In this document: one piece after another, positions 35,473-44,120 of the stretch | Layout: the number at the start of each line of letters is the position of its first letter | Position numbering within the stretch: position 1 is the stretch's first letter | Assembly: GCA_015061805.1 (NCBI GenBank) | Contig: SUVV01000007.1 | Span: 55,678-119,677 of the forward strand | Reading direction: 5' to 3' | DNA length: 64,000 nucleotides | Source: Lentisphaerota bacterium | GTDB taxonomy: Bacteria > Verrucomicrobiota > Lentisphaeria > Victivallales > Victivallaceae | Translations under genes and position numbers: made by a program | Notes under the pieces: generated by a model | Seen by the model: only the letters and a program-made list of their open reading frames with translations | Database searches by the model: none | What the model was told of the DNA's origin: nothing

Positions 35473-37287
35473 TTACTCCTTGTCTTTATATGTTTTTCTA
35501 AATGGATTGAAACTCTGACCACTCCAGGACAAACCGACATGATTGGAAAACTCCAACGTGTTCAAACGTACCGCATGGACGAGAACACTCAAAAATGCCA
35601 GTGCGATATTAAGCAGATGTCCTGCCAGCGCCACCAGAATACCCGCAGGGATAAGCAGCGCCGAAACTGAACCTACATCAAAAGCCATATCGTTGAAACT
35701 TCCGGCGATGCACGCTCCGGCAAGACCGACCGCGAACAACCGGATGTAACTCAGGACATCGGTAAAACTGCCGATGATATCAAAGGGGAACTGAAAGACA
35801 TCCGCCGGATTTTTCCAATTCACGCCGCAGATGATCACCATCGCAAGTCCGATACCGTAGAGGTAATACATATAAACCGGGAATTCTCCGGGATAGACGA
35901 TCAACCGGACTGTAAGGAAAAAGTTTCCCCAGACGATGAGTATCCAGCCCAGATGCTGGATCAGCGCGCGCCAACTGCGTTCCCGGATCGCCCGCCAGAT
36001 CCGTCCGGTGGAAATCTGCAACACCGCCAGAATAAAACAGAAAAACTGGACATTCGCCTGCTTGGCGGTACTGGATGCAAAATCCCGGAAACACTCCAAT
36101 CCCGGTATGGCAATGCCGGTTCCCGGAATCCGGGACAACCCGAACCAACTGCCGCAAAGCGCACCCCAGATGGTGGCGGCAATGCTCAAAACCAGGAGCA
36201 ATTTCATCGGCGGTTTGAGCGCCGGTTTCTTTGCCGCGCCGCGCAGACCGAGCAGAGCGATCAAGCCGAAAAGCACACCGTAACCGGCATCCCCGATAAT
36301 GATGGCATAGAAGATGGTAAAGAAGATCAGCACACCGCCGGAAATATCGATTTCACGATACCCCGGAGCAATGCCGAGAAAGTCGAACAACGGTTTGACG
36401 ATACGGGTAAAACGGTTATTTTCAAGCAGCACCGGCACATCATCCTCTTCACCCGGGTCAACGATCAGAAGTCCCCAGCCGTTCTCAGATGCGGCAGAGC
36501 GCACCGCCTCGATCTCCGGCGCCGGGACAAAACCGTTAAGCACCGAGATACTGCCATATTCGCTCATAGCGTCAGCAACCCGGTCGAATTCGGCACAGTC
36601 GGACAATTTCCGGCAGTAGCGATCCATCGCACCGGTTTCCGAACTCAGCGCGATCAACTTTTTTTCAAGATCTTTCAACAACTTACCGGCGCGGTCGAAC
36701 TCTCTGCGGAGCAATGCCGGATCATCATCATCGGCAAGCCGGAAAACCGGCAATTCAGCAATGACCTCCTCCGGGATATTTCCGGAAGCGACTGCGGCAA
36801 AATCGACCATACTGCGATTTTCGCGGATGGGGAACACCGTAAGATTTTCAATTGACTTGGCTTTTTCAAACTCATCTTTGCTTCCGGAGCAGAGAATTAC
36901 CTCGACACCCTTGGCGCGAAGTTCACCAAGAGTTTTCTGTTTGAAGTCGCCCCAGACCGCCAAACGGTCAAGCCGCTGTTTGAGAACGGATATCTCCATT
37001 TCCAGTTCGATGCGGCGCTCAAAGAGAGAATCGGCTTCGGCGACAATGGCTTTACCGCGCTCAGCGCTGCCGGAATCGCTGGTTTCGGCATCCTCCGGAC
37101 GGATCGAATCCAACTGCTGACAGGTGCGGCGGGCGGCGGCAAGCAGATCAGCGGAGTTCTGAGCGGCAGTTGAATGGTTCTCCGTCGGCACGATCTGCAT
37201 GACACCGAGATCGCGCAAAAGTTCCAACGCCGCGCGTTCATTTTCAGACTGCGCAAGAAGCGTAACTTTTTTCATCGGTACGATCAT
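35473..37287 (-). CDS. atpI: V-type ATP synthase subunit I
   Basis: A 604-residue protein. The N-terminal half is cytoplasmic with long coiled coils (about 60-130 and 190-230); from about 305 there are seven or eight membrane helices including ILIFFTIFYAIIIGDAGYGVLFG and FTDVLSYIRLFAVGLAGACIAG, where the Arg in SYIRLF is the essential rotor-facing arginine. It is the stator through which ions reach the K ring. ATGs at 37287 and 37275 are both possible starts. It has its own promoter, so I and K are transcribed apart from the other subunits. Confidence 0.94.
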   Translation of the reverse strand: MIVPMKKVTLLAQSENERAALELLRDLGVMQIVPTENHSTAAQNSADLLAAARRTCQQLDSIRPEDAETSDSGSAERGKAIVAEADSLFERRIELEMEISVLKQRLDRLAVWGDFKQKTLGELRAKGVEVILCSGSKDEFEKAKSIENLTVFPIRENRSMVDFAAVASGNIPEEVIAELPVFRLADDDDPALLRREFDRAGKLLKDLEKKLIALSSETGAMDRYCRKLSDCAEFDRVADAMSEYGSISVLNGFVPAPEIEAVRSAASENGWGLLIVDPGEEDDVPVLLENNRFTRIVKPLFDFLGIAPGYREIDISGGVLIFFTIFYAIIIGDAGYGVLFGLIALLGLRGAAKKPALKPPMKLLLVLSIAATIWGALCGSWFGLSRIPGTGIAIPGLECFRDFASSTAKQANVQFFCFILAVLQISTGRIWRAIRERSWRALIQHLGWILIVWGNFFLTVRLIVYPGEFPVYMYYLYGIGLAMVIICGVNWKNPADVFQFPFDIIGSFTDVLSYIRLFAVGLAGACIAGSFNDMAFDVGSVSALLIPAGILVALAGHLLNIALAFLSVLVHAVRLNTLEFSNHVGLSWSGQSFNPFRKTYKDKE

Positions 37288-37335
37288 CGTTCAACGGCCT
37301 TTCATTATCAACAAAACCTTAATATCATAGTATTA

Positions 37336-37364
37336 AATATAACATTAAATCCCGGTAAAAGCAA
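37336..37364 (-). promoter_or_regulatory. Promoter of atpI-atpK-lplA
   Basis: On the minus strand: TTGCTT (37364-37359), 17 bases, TATATT (37341-37336). Confidence 0.65.
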
Positions 37365-37411
37365 GTGATTTTATAAAAAATTCGCCCTTATCGTACAAAT
37401 TTTGTCAAAGT

Positions 37412-38674
37412 TTAACGGATTTGTCCGGAACCGCGGACAATATATTTATAGGTGGTAAGTTCATCAGCACCCATCGGACCGCGGGCATGGAGTTTATCGG
37501 TACTGATGCCGATTTCCGCTCCCATGCCGAACTCGCCGCCATCGGTAAAGCGCGTGGAAGCGTTGACGTAAACGGTCGAACTGTCCACCATCGAAGTAAA
37601 TGCGGAAATGTTGGCATTGTTGAAACTCAAAATGCCATCGCTGTGTCCGGAACCATAGGTGTTGATGTGAGAGATCGCTTCATCCACACCGTCAACGACC
37701 CTGACCGCCAGCGTGAGGTTGAGATATTCAGCATAGTAATCATCTTCGGTCGCAGGAATCGCATCCGGGCAGTATTTGCAGACGGTTTCATCGCCCCGGA
37801 TCTCCACGCCCTGCTCTTTCATGACCTCCGCGAAACGGGGCAGAAATTCAGCGGCGGCAGCACTGTCGACCAGCAGGGTTTCCAAAGCGTTGCACACCCC
37901 GGGACGCTGACATTTGGCGTTGACGATGATCTTGAGAGCAAGATCAATATCAAAATTTTCATCAACGAAGAGGTGACACACCCCTTTGTAGTGTTTGAGA
38001 ACCGGCATGGTGGCATCGGCGACAACCGCCCGGATCAGCCGTTCGCCGCCGCGCGGAATGATCAAATCGATGTAACGATCCATTTTAAGCATCAATTTCA
38101 CCGCTTCGTGTCCGACCCACGGAATAAGCTGAACCACACCATCCGGCAGACCGCAACTGATCGCGGCACGGTTCAACGTGGCGGCGATCGCCATATTGGA
38201 GTTGAAAGCCTCCTTGCCGCCGCGCAGGATCACCGCATTTCCGGCTTTGATACAGATACCGGCGGCATCGGCGGTGACATTGGGACGGGCTTCATAGATG
38301 ATGCCGATCACGCCGAAAGGAACCGACACTTTACTGATTTCCAGACCATTGGGACGAACCGTTTTGGAGATGACTTTACCGACCGGGTCACTCTGGGCGG
38401 CGACGGTCAGCATCCCCTGAGCCATTGCGGAAACCCGGTTGGCATTGAGAGTGAGGCGATCGATCATCGCCGGGGCCAGACCATTTTCGCAAGCGGCGGC
38501 GATGTCTTCGGCATTGGCACGGCAGATGATTTCGGAATCCTGTTCGATGGCTTCCGCCATTCGGGTAAGGCAGAGGCGTTTTGCCTCGTCCGGCAGGATG
38601 GCGAGTGCGGTGGCGGCACGTTTGGCTTTTCTGCCCATATCATTCAAAACGATCTGCATCTCTTCGGTGGTCAT
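37412..38674 (-). CDS. proA: Glutamate-5-semialdehyde dehydrogenase (gamma-glutamyl phosphate reductase)
   Basis: A 420-residue aldehyde dehydrogenase-fold protein. CQRPGVCNALETLLV (about 256-270) contains the catalytic Cys, FGVIGIIYEARPNVTADAAG and LIIPRGGERLIR are ProA signatures, and VNASTRFTDGGEFGMGAEIGIST near the C-terminus is the conserved NADPH-domain segment. It reduces gamma-glutamyl phosphate in proline synthesis. It is a single-gene unit; proB is not adjacent. GGAG lies 11 bases upstream. Confidence 0.96.
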   Translation of the reverse strand: MTTEEMQIVLNDMGRKAKRAATALAILPDEAKRLCLTRMAEAIEQDSEIICRANAEDIAAACENGLAPAMIDRLTLNANRVSAMAQGMLTVAAQSDPVGKVISKTVRPNGLEISKVSVPFGVIGIIYEARPNVTADAAGICIKAGNAVILRGGKEAFNSNMAIAATLNRAAISCGLPDGVVQLIPWVGHEAVKLMLKMDRYIDLIIPRGGERLIRAVVADATMPVLKHYKGVCHLFVDENFDIDLALKIIVNAKCQRPGVCNALETLLVDSAAAAEFLPRFAEVMKEQGVEIRGDETVCKYCPDAIPATEDDYYAEYLNLTLAVRVVDGVDEAISHINTYGSGHSDGILSFNNANISAFTSMVDSSTVYVNASTRFTDGGEFGMGAEIGISTDKLHARGPMGADELTTYKYIVRGSGQIR

Positions 38675-38714
38675 GATCTTTATTCTCCATTGGTGAACAG
38701 TTTATTTTTTACAT

Positions 38715-38742
38715 AATATACTATATGTGGAAATAAAGTCAA
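38715..38742 (-). promoter_or_regulatory. Promoter of proA
   Basis: On the minus strand: TTGACT (38742-38737), 16 bases, TATATT (38720-38715). Confidence 0.6.
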
Positions 38743-38791
38743 ATCCGGAATCAGCCGTTTTACCCGGAACACGCCCCTTTTACCGAATAAA

Positions 38792-38941
38792 TTACCGATC
38801 CGCAGCACACGATGAAGCAGTTTTCGCGGGAGTGAGTTTTACTTTACAGCTATTGCCGACTCGGAAGGGCAAGGCTTCGCCGGTGGTGAAATCGCGGAGA
38901 ACGCTGGTATCCGGAAATACAATCAATGCAATCGATTGCAT
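38792..38941 (-). CDS. Possible 49-residue small protein downstream of tRNA-Cys
   Basis: The ATG lies inside the 14-base palindrome TGCAATCGATTGCA (38927-38940), 17 bases after the tRNA-Cys end. The predicted product (MQSIALIVFPDTSVLRDF..., ending TASSCAADR) has protein-like composition but no recognised family and no clear ribosome binding site. It may be a real small gene, a remnant, or chance. Confidence 0.2.
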   Translation of the reverse strand: MQSIALIVFPDTSVLRDFTTGEALPFRVGNSCKVKLTPAKTASSCAADR

Positions 38942-38957
38942 AATTTGGCAAAAAAAA

Positions 38958-39031
38958 TGGAGGCGTGAATCGGAATCGAACCGATCTAAGCGATTTTGCA
39001 GACCGCTGCCTAACCTCTTGGCTATCACGCC
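38958..39031 (-). tRNA. tRNA-Cys (GCA)
   Basis: On the minus strand GGCGTGA pairs with TCACGCC in the acceptor stem, discriminator T then an encoded CCA. The anticodon loop TCTGCAAA carries GCA. D-arm (GCCAAGAGGTTAGGC) and T-arm (GGTTCGATTCC) are normal. A consensus TTGACA-17-TATATT promoter lies upstream. Confidence 0.96.
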
Positions 39032-39045
39032 TCGTGATGGTATAT

Positions 39046-39074
39046 AATATAGACCGGCATGACCGGTTTGTCAA
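39046..39074 (-). promoter_or_regulatory. Promoter of tRNA-Cys with palindromic spacer
   Basis: On the minus strand: TTGACA (39074-39069), 17 bases, TATATT (39051-39046). The spacer contains ACCGG-TCATG-CCGGT, a perfect 5-5-5 inverted repeat (39053-39067). Confidence 0.75.
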
Positions 39075-39129
39075 TAGCAAAACCAAAAAAATTTTGCAGA
39101 AATCCGATAAAAAGCGGTGTTTTCAGAAA

Positions 39130-40791
39130 TTATCCGGGAAATCCGGGGTTGTCATCGACAATATTTTCACAATGCAGAAATGCCGCCATGGGAGAATTCA
39201 GATCGGTAAAGTAATATCCCGAATACGCCGCCGGAGCAAATCCATAGGTGTTATCAAGGCGGAAAGTATTCCCGGTGACTACCGCATTGCGCACCGACAT
39301 CATGGAAACCTGCGGACGGGGCGAACTTATAAAGGTATTATTTTTGACTTCAATGGTTCCGTGATAATAGAAATCATCTTCCAGCACATCCAATTCGGGA
39401 AAAACCGCCAGCGGTTCCCGGGTGGCAGTATTTGCCTTGTAGTTGCAGTTATCAAAAATATTGTTCTCGATGACCGCGTGATGAACCGGGCCGGATTCAT
39501 ACCAGAAACCATGATCGCCGGAGATGAAAACCCCAGAACCGGAACTGTGAAGTTCACACCCGGAAATGTGCAGAGTTTTCAATCCCGAAGCCAGAATACC
39601 TCTGCCGTTGAGCGGACGGCAGACCGTTCCCGTGACTTCAAGTTCGGCTTGAGTTTCCAGAATCCAGCCGGGATCGCCCTGAACAAATCCCGGCGGCAGA
39701 CCATCTTCTTCAAATGTAACGATGGTAAACGCTTTGTTGCAGGGGGAGATTCCGGCGAGTTTCAACCGGGCATACGGCTTGCCGGAGTGGCGTGAGAGGA
39801 GTTCCAGCGTATCGCCGGGGCGAATGTTGAATACCCCCTGCTGCTGAAAATGTCCGGCTTCAAGATAGTACATCAGATTGCCGATGGTACGGCACTTGAG
39901 TTTCCGGAACACCCCGTGCACGTTGATGGAATCATCCAGAGTGCCGGCAAGTTCACAATCCCGTATCTGCAATTTGCCCCGGCAATCGGTAATGTGCAGA
40001 GCATCATCAGATGCCGAAGTGCGCCGGGAACCCGGAACTACCGCCAATTTTTCGACCAGACAGTTTTCGCTGTTCTGAATAAGTACCCCCATTCCGGCGG
40101 CATGATATATCGTCACCTGATGCACGGTGATATCGCGGCAGTTATCAAAGACCATTCCCGGGCAAAGCCGGATCTCATGTTTGACCACAAAAGCGGGGGA
40201 AGGAAAATTTTCGAATTTGTCTTCGATGCCGACCAGACCGTCTTTGAATTGGATATTCCGGTTCTGAATGGTAACGGCCCGCTGATTCCAGACCAGCTCT
40301 TCTTTTCCGCAATCGTAACAGAAGAAATTGAGCCGTCCGTTGAAATTGTCGTAAAAATCGCCGGTAAAAACCATTTTCCCGTCCACGACCTGATGCTTGC
40401 CGGCAAATTTGAACCAGGCGACCCCATCCTGACGGGTAACGAGATCGGCATCGGAAACGAAGGAATCTTCAAAGTCAACGGCAATGCCCTCGACAGTCAA
40501 GTTGCGGCAGTTGAATGCGCAAAGCGGAGATATCCTGCCGTGGAAAATGAATTTCGCATTATCGCCCCGGACGGTAAAATCATCCACGCCGTCAAGCAAA
40601 ATGGCAATCGTTTTCACACCTTCATCGTTGTTGGAAAAAAAACAGTAACGCTGAATGCAGCCTTCCGGATAGAAATGATATACCCCGGCGGGAAAATATA
40701 AGATCCGATCACTCTGCAGCGCCGCTTTTATTGCAGGTGATATTGCAGTCGAAGCATTTTCTCCATTCAAAAAATCGGTAATACAACTCAT
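39130..40791 (-). CDS. GH110-like right-handed beta-helix alpha-1,3-galactosidase homologue
   Basis: A 553-residue protein without a signal peptide. The N-terminus (LYFPAGVYHFYPE, RYCFFSNNDEG, FIFHGRISP) and the coil repeats (NCRDITVHQVTIYHAAGMGVLIQNSENC, in parts, at about 220-245) match GH110 alpha-galactosidases, which release galactose from blood group B-type or similar structures by inversion. The Asp-rich positions SDDALHITDCRG and TLDDSINVHG correspond to the catalytic region of that family. I cannot exclude another beta-helix glycosidase. GAAAGGA precedes the start, and it has its own promoter. Confidence 0.78.
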   Translation of the reverse strand: MSCITDFLNGENASTAISPAIKAALQSDRILYFPAGVYHFYPEGCIQRYCFFSNNDEGVKTIAILLDGVDDFTVRGDNAKFIFHGRISPLCAFNCRNLTVEGIAVDFEDSFVSDADLVTRQDGVAWFKFAGKHQVVDGKMVFTGDFYDNFNGRLNFFCYDCGKEELVWNQRAVTIQNRNIQFKDGLVGIEDKFENFPSPAFVVKHEIRLCPGMVFDNCRDITVHQVTIYHAAGMGVLIQNSENCLVEKLAVVPGSRRTSASDDALHITDCRGKLQIRDCELAGTLDDSINVHGVFRKLKCRTIGNLMYYLEAGHFQQQGVFNIRPGDTLELLSRHSGKPYARLKLAGISPCNKAFTIVTFEEDGLPPGFVQGDPGWILETQAELEVTGTVCRPLNGRGILASGLKTLHISGCELHSSGSGVFISGDHGFWYESGPVHHAVIENNIFDNCNYKANTATREPLAVFPELDVLEDDFYYHGTIEVKNNTFISSPRPQVSMMSVRNAVVTGNTFRLDNTYGFAPAAYSGYYFTDLNSPMAAFLHCENIVDDNPGFPG

Positions 40792-40838
40792 CTGCCGGCG
40801 TTCCTTTCAAGGTATGTTTTTTAAATTCATATCGTCCT

Positions 40839-40867
40839 AATATATCGCTGGGACAGGCAAAAAGCAA
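40839..40867 (-). promoter_or_regulatory. Promoter of the GH110-like gene
   Basis: On the minus strand: TTGCTT (40867-40862), 17 bases, TATATT (40844-40839). Confidence 0.65.
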
Positions 40868-40907
40868 ATCTCGCCGCCTGCAAAAAAACATAGCGATATC
40901 TGTAATC

Positions 40908-41101
40908 ATAAGCCGCGAAGCGGCACTACCATCAAACACTACCTTGCGCCTGCCGGGCTTCCAGCCCGGCGACAGGCGCAAAACAAGCCGCCCGGAATCA
41001 GGAGCGATATCGCACAGCCGGGCGCGTTTTGCCGAGGAGCCCGCGAGGGGAGTGGACTTGTGTCCTCGACCCGAGCGGCGACGACCGCAAGGCGCGCCCC
41101 A
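40908..41101. repeat. Tandem repeat unit 1 of 2, GC-rich, hairpin-bearing
   Basis: Starts ATAAGCCGCGAAGCGGC (stem GCCGC, loop GAA) and holds a nested hairpin at 40945-40980 (GCGCCTG/CAGGCGC outside, GCCGGGC/GCCCGGC inside). The last ~125 bases, ending AAGGCGCGCCCC, are repeated with one mismatch in unit 2. I see no supportable gene in the 522-base gap 40792-41313, which holds the GH110 promoter and both units. Confidence 0.9.
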
Positions 41102-41292
41102 TAAGCCGCGAAGCGGCGCTACCCATCCTCTACCTCTCGCCTGCCGGGCGTTCTGCCCGGCGACAGGCGCAAAACAAGTCGCCCGGAATCAGGAGCGATA
41201 TCGCACAGCCGGGCGCGTTTTGCCGAGGAGCCCGCGAGGGGAGTGGACTTGTGTCCTCGACCCGAGCGGCGACGACCGCAAGGCGCGCCCCG
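41102..41292. repeat. Tandem repeat unit 2 of 2
   Basis: Same structure as unit 1: ATAAGCCGCGAAGCGGC, a nested hairpin (41139-41170) and the same ~125-base block ending at 41292. The short segment between the first two hairpins differs between units. It lies 22 bases beyond the SulP stop. Confidence 0.9.
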
Positions 41293-41313
41293 GCAAAGCG
41301 AGATCGCTCCGTG

Positions 41314-42972
41314 TCACAATTCTTTCGCACGAGCGAGTGCGCTGTCGATGTGCGGGCAGATGTTTTCTTTGCCGAGTTCGGCGATCAAACCGAAGTGTTC
41401 AAACGCTTTCATCGGCTGGGAATCAGCCTGAACACCGGAGAGAATGACATTCATTTTCTGCTTTTTGCACTGCTTGACAAAATCCGCCAGCACCGTAAGT
41501 CCGGTGGCATCGATCGCCGGAACCATCCGCATCCGCAGGATAATGGTCTTGGCGCTGTCTCCGGAAATTTTCATCGCAATATCCCGGAATCCATCGACGG
41601 CACCGAAGAAGAAGGGACCCTGGACTTCAAAGACCACCACATTTTCCGGAACGTTGCGGCTGCCGATGCTGTCGGGATCATCGACTTCATTTTTATCACC
41701 GCCGAGTTCACCGGTAATGGCACTCACATTGGAAATATCCGACATCCGGCGGATGAAGAGCAGTGCCGCCAGCACCACGCCGACTTCAACGGCGACTACA
41801 AGATCGATAAAGACCGTCAGCAAAAAGGTGGTCAGCATCACCGCCCAGTCACTCTTGGGCCCCTTGAACATACGGATAAAGGTGTGATATTCGCTCATAT
41901 TGAAGCAGACGACCGCCATGATGCCAGCCAGCGCGGCAAGCGGAATAAGTTTCGCCTGCGGAGCGAGCAGGAGCAGAATCAGCATCAGCACCACAGCATG
42001 GATCATTCCGGCGACCGGAGTGCGGGCACCGCTTTTGATATTAGTGGCAGTACGGGCGATGGCGCCGGTGGCAGGAATACCACCGAAAAGCACCGAGCCG
42101 ATATTGCCCAGACCTTGAGCGATCAATTCGGTATTGGGACGGTGACGGCTGCCGCCGGTCATACCGTCGGCAACGGTGGCACTCAAGAGAGATTCAATAC
42201 CGGCGAGCAGAGCGATGGTAAAGGCGGGCATCAGAACTTCCGGGAAACGGGAGACCGGCAGGATATCCAGACCGGGAGTCGGCAGAGTGCGGGGGAGTTC
42301 ACCGAATTTGGAACCGATGGTGGCGATATCCAGTTTCAATATCTGCGCCACAGCAGTCGCCGCCAGCATACCGACCAGCATCGCGGGCCACTTGGGCAGG
42401 AAACGGCGCACCAGACAGATCACGATGATCGTAAAGACACCGATACCGAAAGTCGCAAGATCGGTGTTGCCGATATTGCCGAAAATGACCTTGAGTTTGT
42501 CGATGAATTCAGCAGGGATATCATTCAGACCGAGACCGAAGAGATCATTCAACTGGGTAGCGAAAATCACCACAGCAATACCGGAAGTGAAACCGGTCGT
42601 CACCGGGAACGGGATGAATTTGATGAGCGCCCCCATCTTGAAGATACCGAAGAGGATCAGGATGGCGCCTGCCAGCAAAGTTGCGGTGAGCAATCCGGCA
42701 TCACCGAATTTGCCGTAGATCGATGCGATGATGACGATGAACGCTCCGGTAGGTCCTCCGATCTGCACCCGGCTGCCGCCGAAAAGCGAGATCAGGAAAC
42801 CGGCGATGACGGCGGTATAGATACCGCGCGCCGGAGAAAATCCGCAGGCGATCGAAAAGGCCATTGCCAGAGGCAGTGCCACGACACCGACGGTCAGACC
42901 GGCGAAAAGATCCTGACTGAATTTTTTCCATGAATAGTTTTTGAGTTCTGAAAACAATACCGGACGAAACAT
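41314..42972 (-). CDS. SulP family anion transporter with C-terminal STAS domain
   Basis: A 552-residue protein. About 11-14 membrane helices; LFAGLTVGVVALPLAMAFSIACG near residue 23-45 is the SulP signature and VQIGGPTGAFIVI follows. Residues about 435-545 form a STAS domain (AKTIILRMRMVPAIDATGL; LSGVQADSQPMKAFEHFGL). Family members carry sulfate, bicarbonate or dicarboxylates, and the substrate here is unknown. GGAGA lies seven bases before the ATG. Its leader contains a terminator-like hairpin downstream of the promoter. Confidence 0.93.
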   Translation of the reverse strand: MFRPVLFSELKNYSWKKFSQDLFAGLTVGVVALPLAMAFSIACGFSPARGIYTAVIAGFLISLFGGSRVQIGGPTGAFIVIIASIYGKFGDAGLLTATLLAGAILILFGIFKMGALIKFIPFPVTTGFTSGIAVVIFATQLNDLFGLGLNDIPAEFIDKLKVIFGNIGNTDLATFGIGVFTIIVICLVRRFLPKWPAMLVGMLAATAVAQILKLDIATIGSKFGELPRTLPTPGLDILPVSRFPEVLMPAFTIALLAGIESLLSATVADGMTGGSRHRPNTELIAQGLGNIGSVLFGGIPATGAIARTATNIKSGARTPVAGMIHAVVLMLILLLLAPQAKLIPLAALAGIMAVVCFNMSEYHTFIRMFKGPKSDWAVMLTTFLLTVFIDLVVAVEVGVVLAALLFIRRMSDISNVSAITGELGGDKNEVDDPDSIGSRNVPENVVVFEVQGPFFFGAVDGFRDIAMKISGDSAKTIILRMRMVPAIDATGLTVLADFVKQCKKQKMNVILSGVQADSQPMKAFEHFGLIAELGKENICPHIDSALARAKEL

Positions 42973-42993
42973 ATTTTATCTCCACACGTTGTT

Positions 42994-43050
42994 ATTAAAA
43001 AAATAAACATCCACGACATCTGCCGGAAAATCCGGTTATATTGTCGTGGA
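42994..43050 (-). promoter_or_regulatory. Terminator-like hairpin in the SulP leader
   Basis: TCCACGACA (43010-43018) pairs with TGTCGTGGA (43042-43050), with an inner CCGGA/TCCGG stem. On the minus strand it is followed by TGTTTATTTTTTT. It lies between the SulP promoter and start codon, so it may attenuate SulP or simply end the upstream glycosyltransferase transcript. Confidence 0.6.
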
Positions 43051-43059
43051 CATCGTTAT

Positions 43060-43088
43060 AATATACACTGGAAACAGTTGATTTTCAA
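43060..43088 (-). promoter_or_regulatory. Promoter of the SulP gene
   Basis: On the minus strand: TTGAAA (43088-43083), 17 bases, TATATT (43065-43060). The -35 overlaps the stop codon region of the glycosyltransferase gene. Confidence 0.65.
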
Positions 43089-44098
43089 ATATCGAACTTT
43101 ATTCCCAAAACAGTTATGCGGGTTTTTCTGCCGCCGCCGAAGTGTTTCTGAAAATTGAAAACCGTCCGCAAAAAGCGATTGATATTTTTTTTCAACTGAA
43201 ATTTGAAATAATCTCCGGTGGACAAATATTTTTTTGCCTGCCGGGCAATGGCATCCCGATATTCCGGGGCACTTTTTTTGTCTGCATCGTAGACCAGACG
43301 CAACCGGTAAGCCGCGAAATCTTTTTCCAACGCCTGCCGGACTCCGGCGCGTTCAATGGTTCGGGCAGTCCGGTCGATCTGATCGAAAAGGTAAATGAGG
43401 TTTTTCTTTTTCAGCGATGTTATCGCAGACCCCTGCCGGATCCGGTAGAAATACAACTCCTGGTGCAGGATGTCGATCTTTTCAGCAAAAAACAATACAC
43501 CGTGCCAGAAAGCGATATCCTGTCCGGTGGGATGATCGGAGAATTCGATTTTGTTTTCCAGAATAAAAGAGCGTTTGTATACCTTGTTCCAACAGGGACT
43601 CTGGAATTTACACAAGATATTTTTGCAATCTTTCCAACTGTAACTCTCCCGGACTGCCATATCCATACCGCACTTTTTGGCGATAGCCTGACAGTGTTTG
43701 CCCGGAGTGACTTCCCCGGTGGCGTCATAATAGTTCTTGTAGAAGAACTCAACCACATCCGGAGATTTTTCAACAATAAAGTCATACAATTTTTTATACA
43801 GATCCCGGTCGACCCAGTCATCCGGGTCGATGAATGAAAGATAATCGCCGCTGCTTTGCTCAATTCCGAAGTTGCGGGAACGGCCGGAACCCTGATTTTC
43901 CCGATCAAAGACCTTTATCCGCGCATCCAGTGCTGCGTATTTCTGCAATATTTCCAGAGAATTATCCGGAGAACCGTCGTTGACGCAGAGAATTTCCAAA
44001 TTGGAATAACTCTGGTTGATCAGACTTTGCAGACACTCCTCAAGAAAAGGTGCAACATTGTAAACCGGTAAAATTACCGAAAATTTCAGATTTTCCAT
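43085..44098 (-). CDS. Family 2 glycosyltransferase
   Basis: 337 residues from the ATG at 44098 (GGAG upstream). FSVILPVYNVAPFLEECLQSL (6-26) is the GT2 N-terminus, VNDGSPDNSLEI follows, and the metal-binding DxD is DPDDW (SFIDPDDWVD, about 93-102). The C-terminal part is helical with no membrane segments, as in capsule or EPS side-chain transferases. It is the last gene of a four-glycosyltransferase unit, 22 bases after the preceding gene. Confidence 0.9.
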   Translation of the reverse strand: MENLKFSVILPVYNVAPFLEECLQSLINQSYSNLEILCVNDGSPDNSLEILQKYAALDARIKVFDRENQGSGRSRNFGIEQSSGDYLSFIDPDDWVDRDLYKKLYDFIVEKSPDVVEFFYKNYYDATGEVTPGKHCQAIAKKCGMDMAVRESYSWKDCKNILCKFQSPCWNKVYKRSFILENKIEFSDHPTGQDIAFWHGVLFFAEKIDILHQELYFYRIRQGSAITSLKKKNLIYLFDQIDRTARTIERAGVRQALEKDFAAYRLRLVYDADKKSAPEYRDAIARQAKKYLSTGDYFKFQLKKNINRFLRTVFNFQKHFGGGRKTRITVLGIKFDI

Positions 44099-44120
44099 AT
44101 TTTCTCCAATATTCGTCAAA

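Noticed and set aside
38727..39047. Open frame running across tRNA-Cys on the plus strand
   Set aside because: Its C-terminal half is a translation of the tRNA complement, a common artefact.
40944..41447. Open frame containing a twice-repeated peptide
   Set aside because: It is simply the translation of the two tandem DNA repeat units; no ribosome binding site or homology.
41029..42933. Long open frame (634 codons) on the plus strand opposite the SulP gene
   Set aside because: The minus strand encodes a clear SulP/STAS protein; the plus frame has no family motif and its start lies in the tandem repeat.
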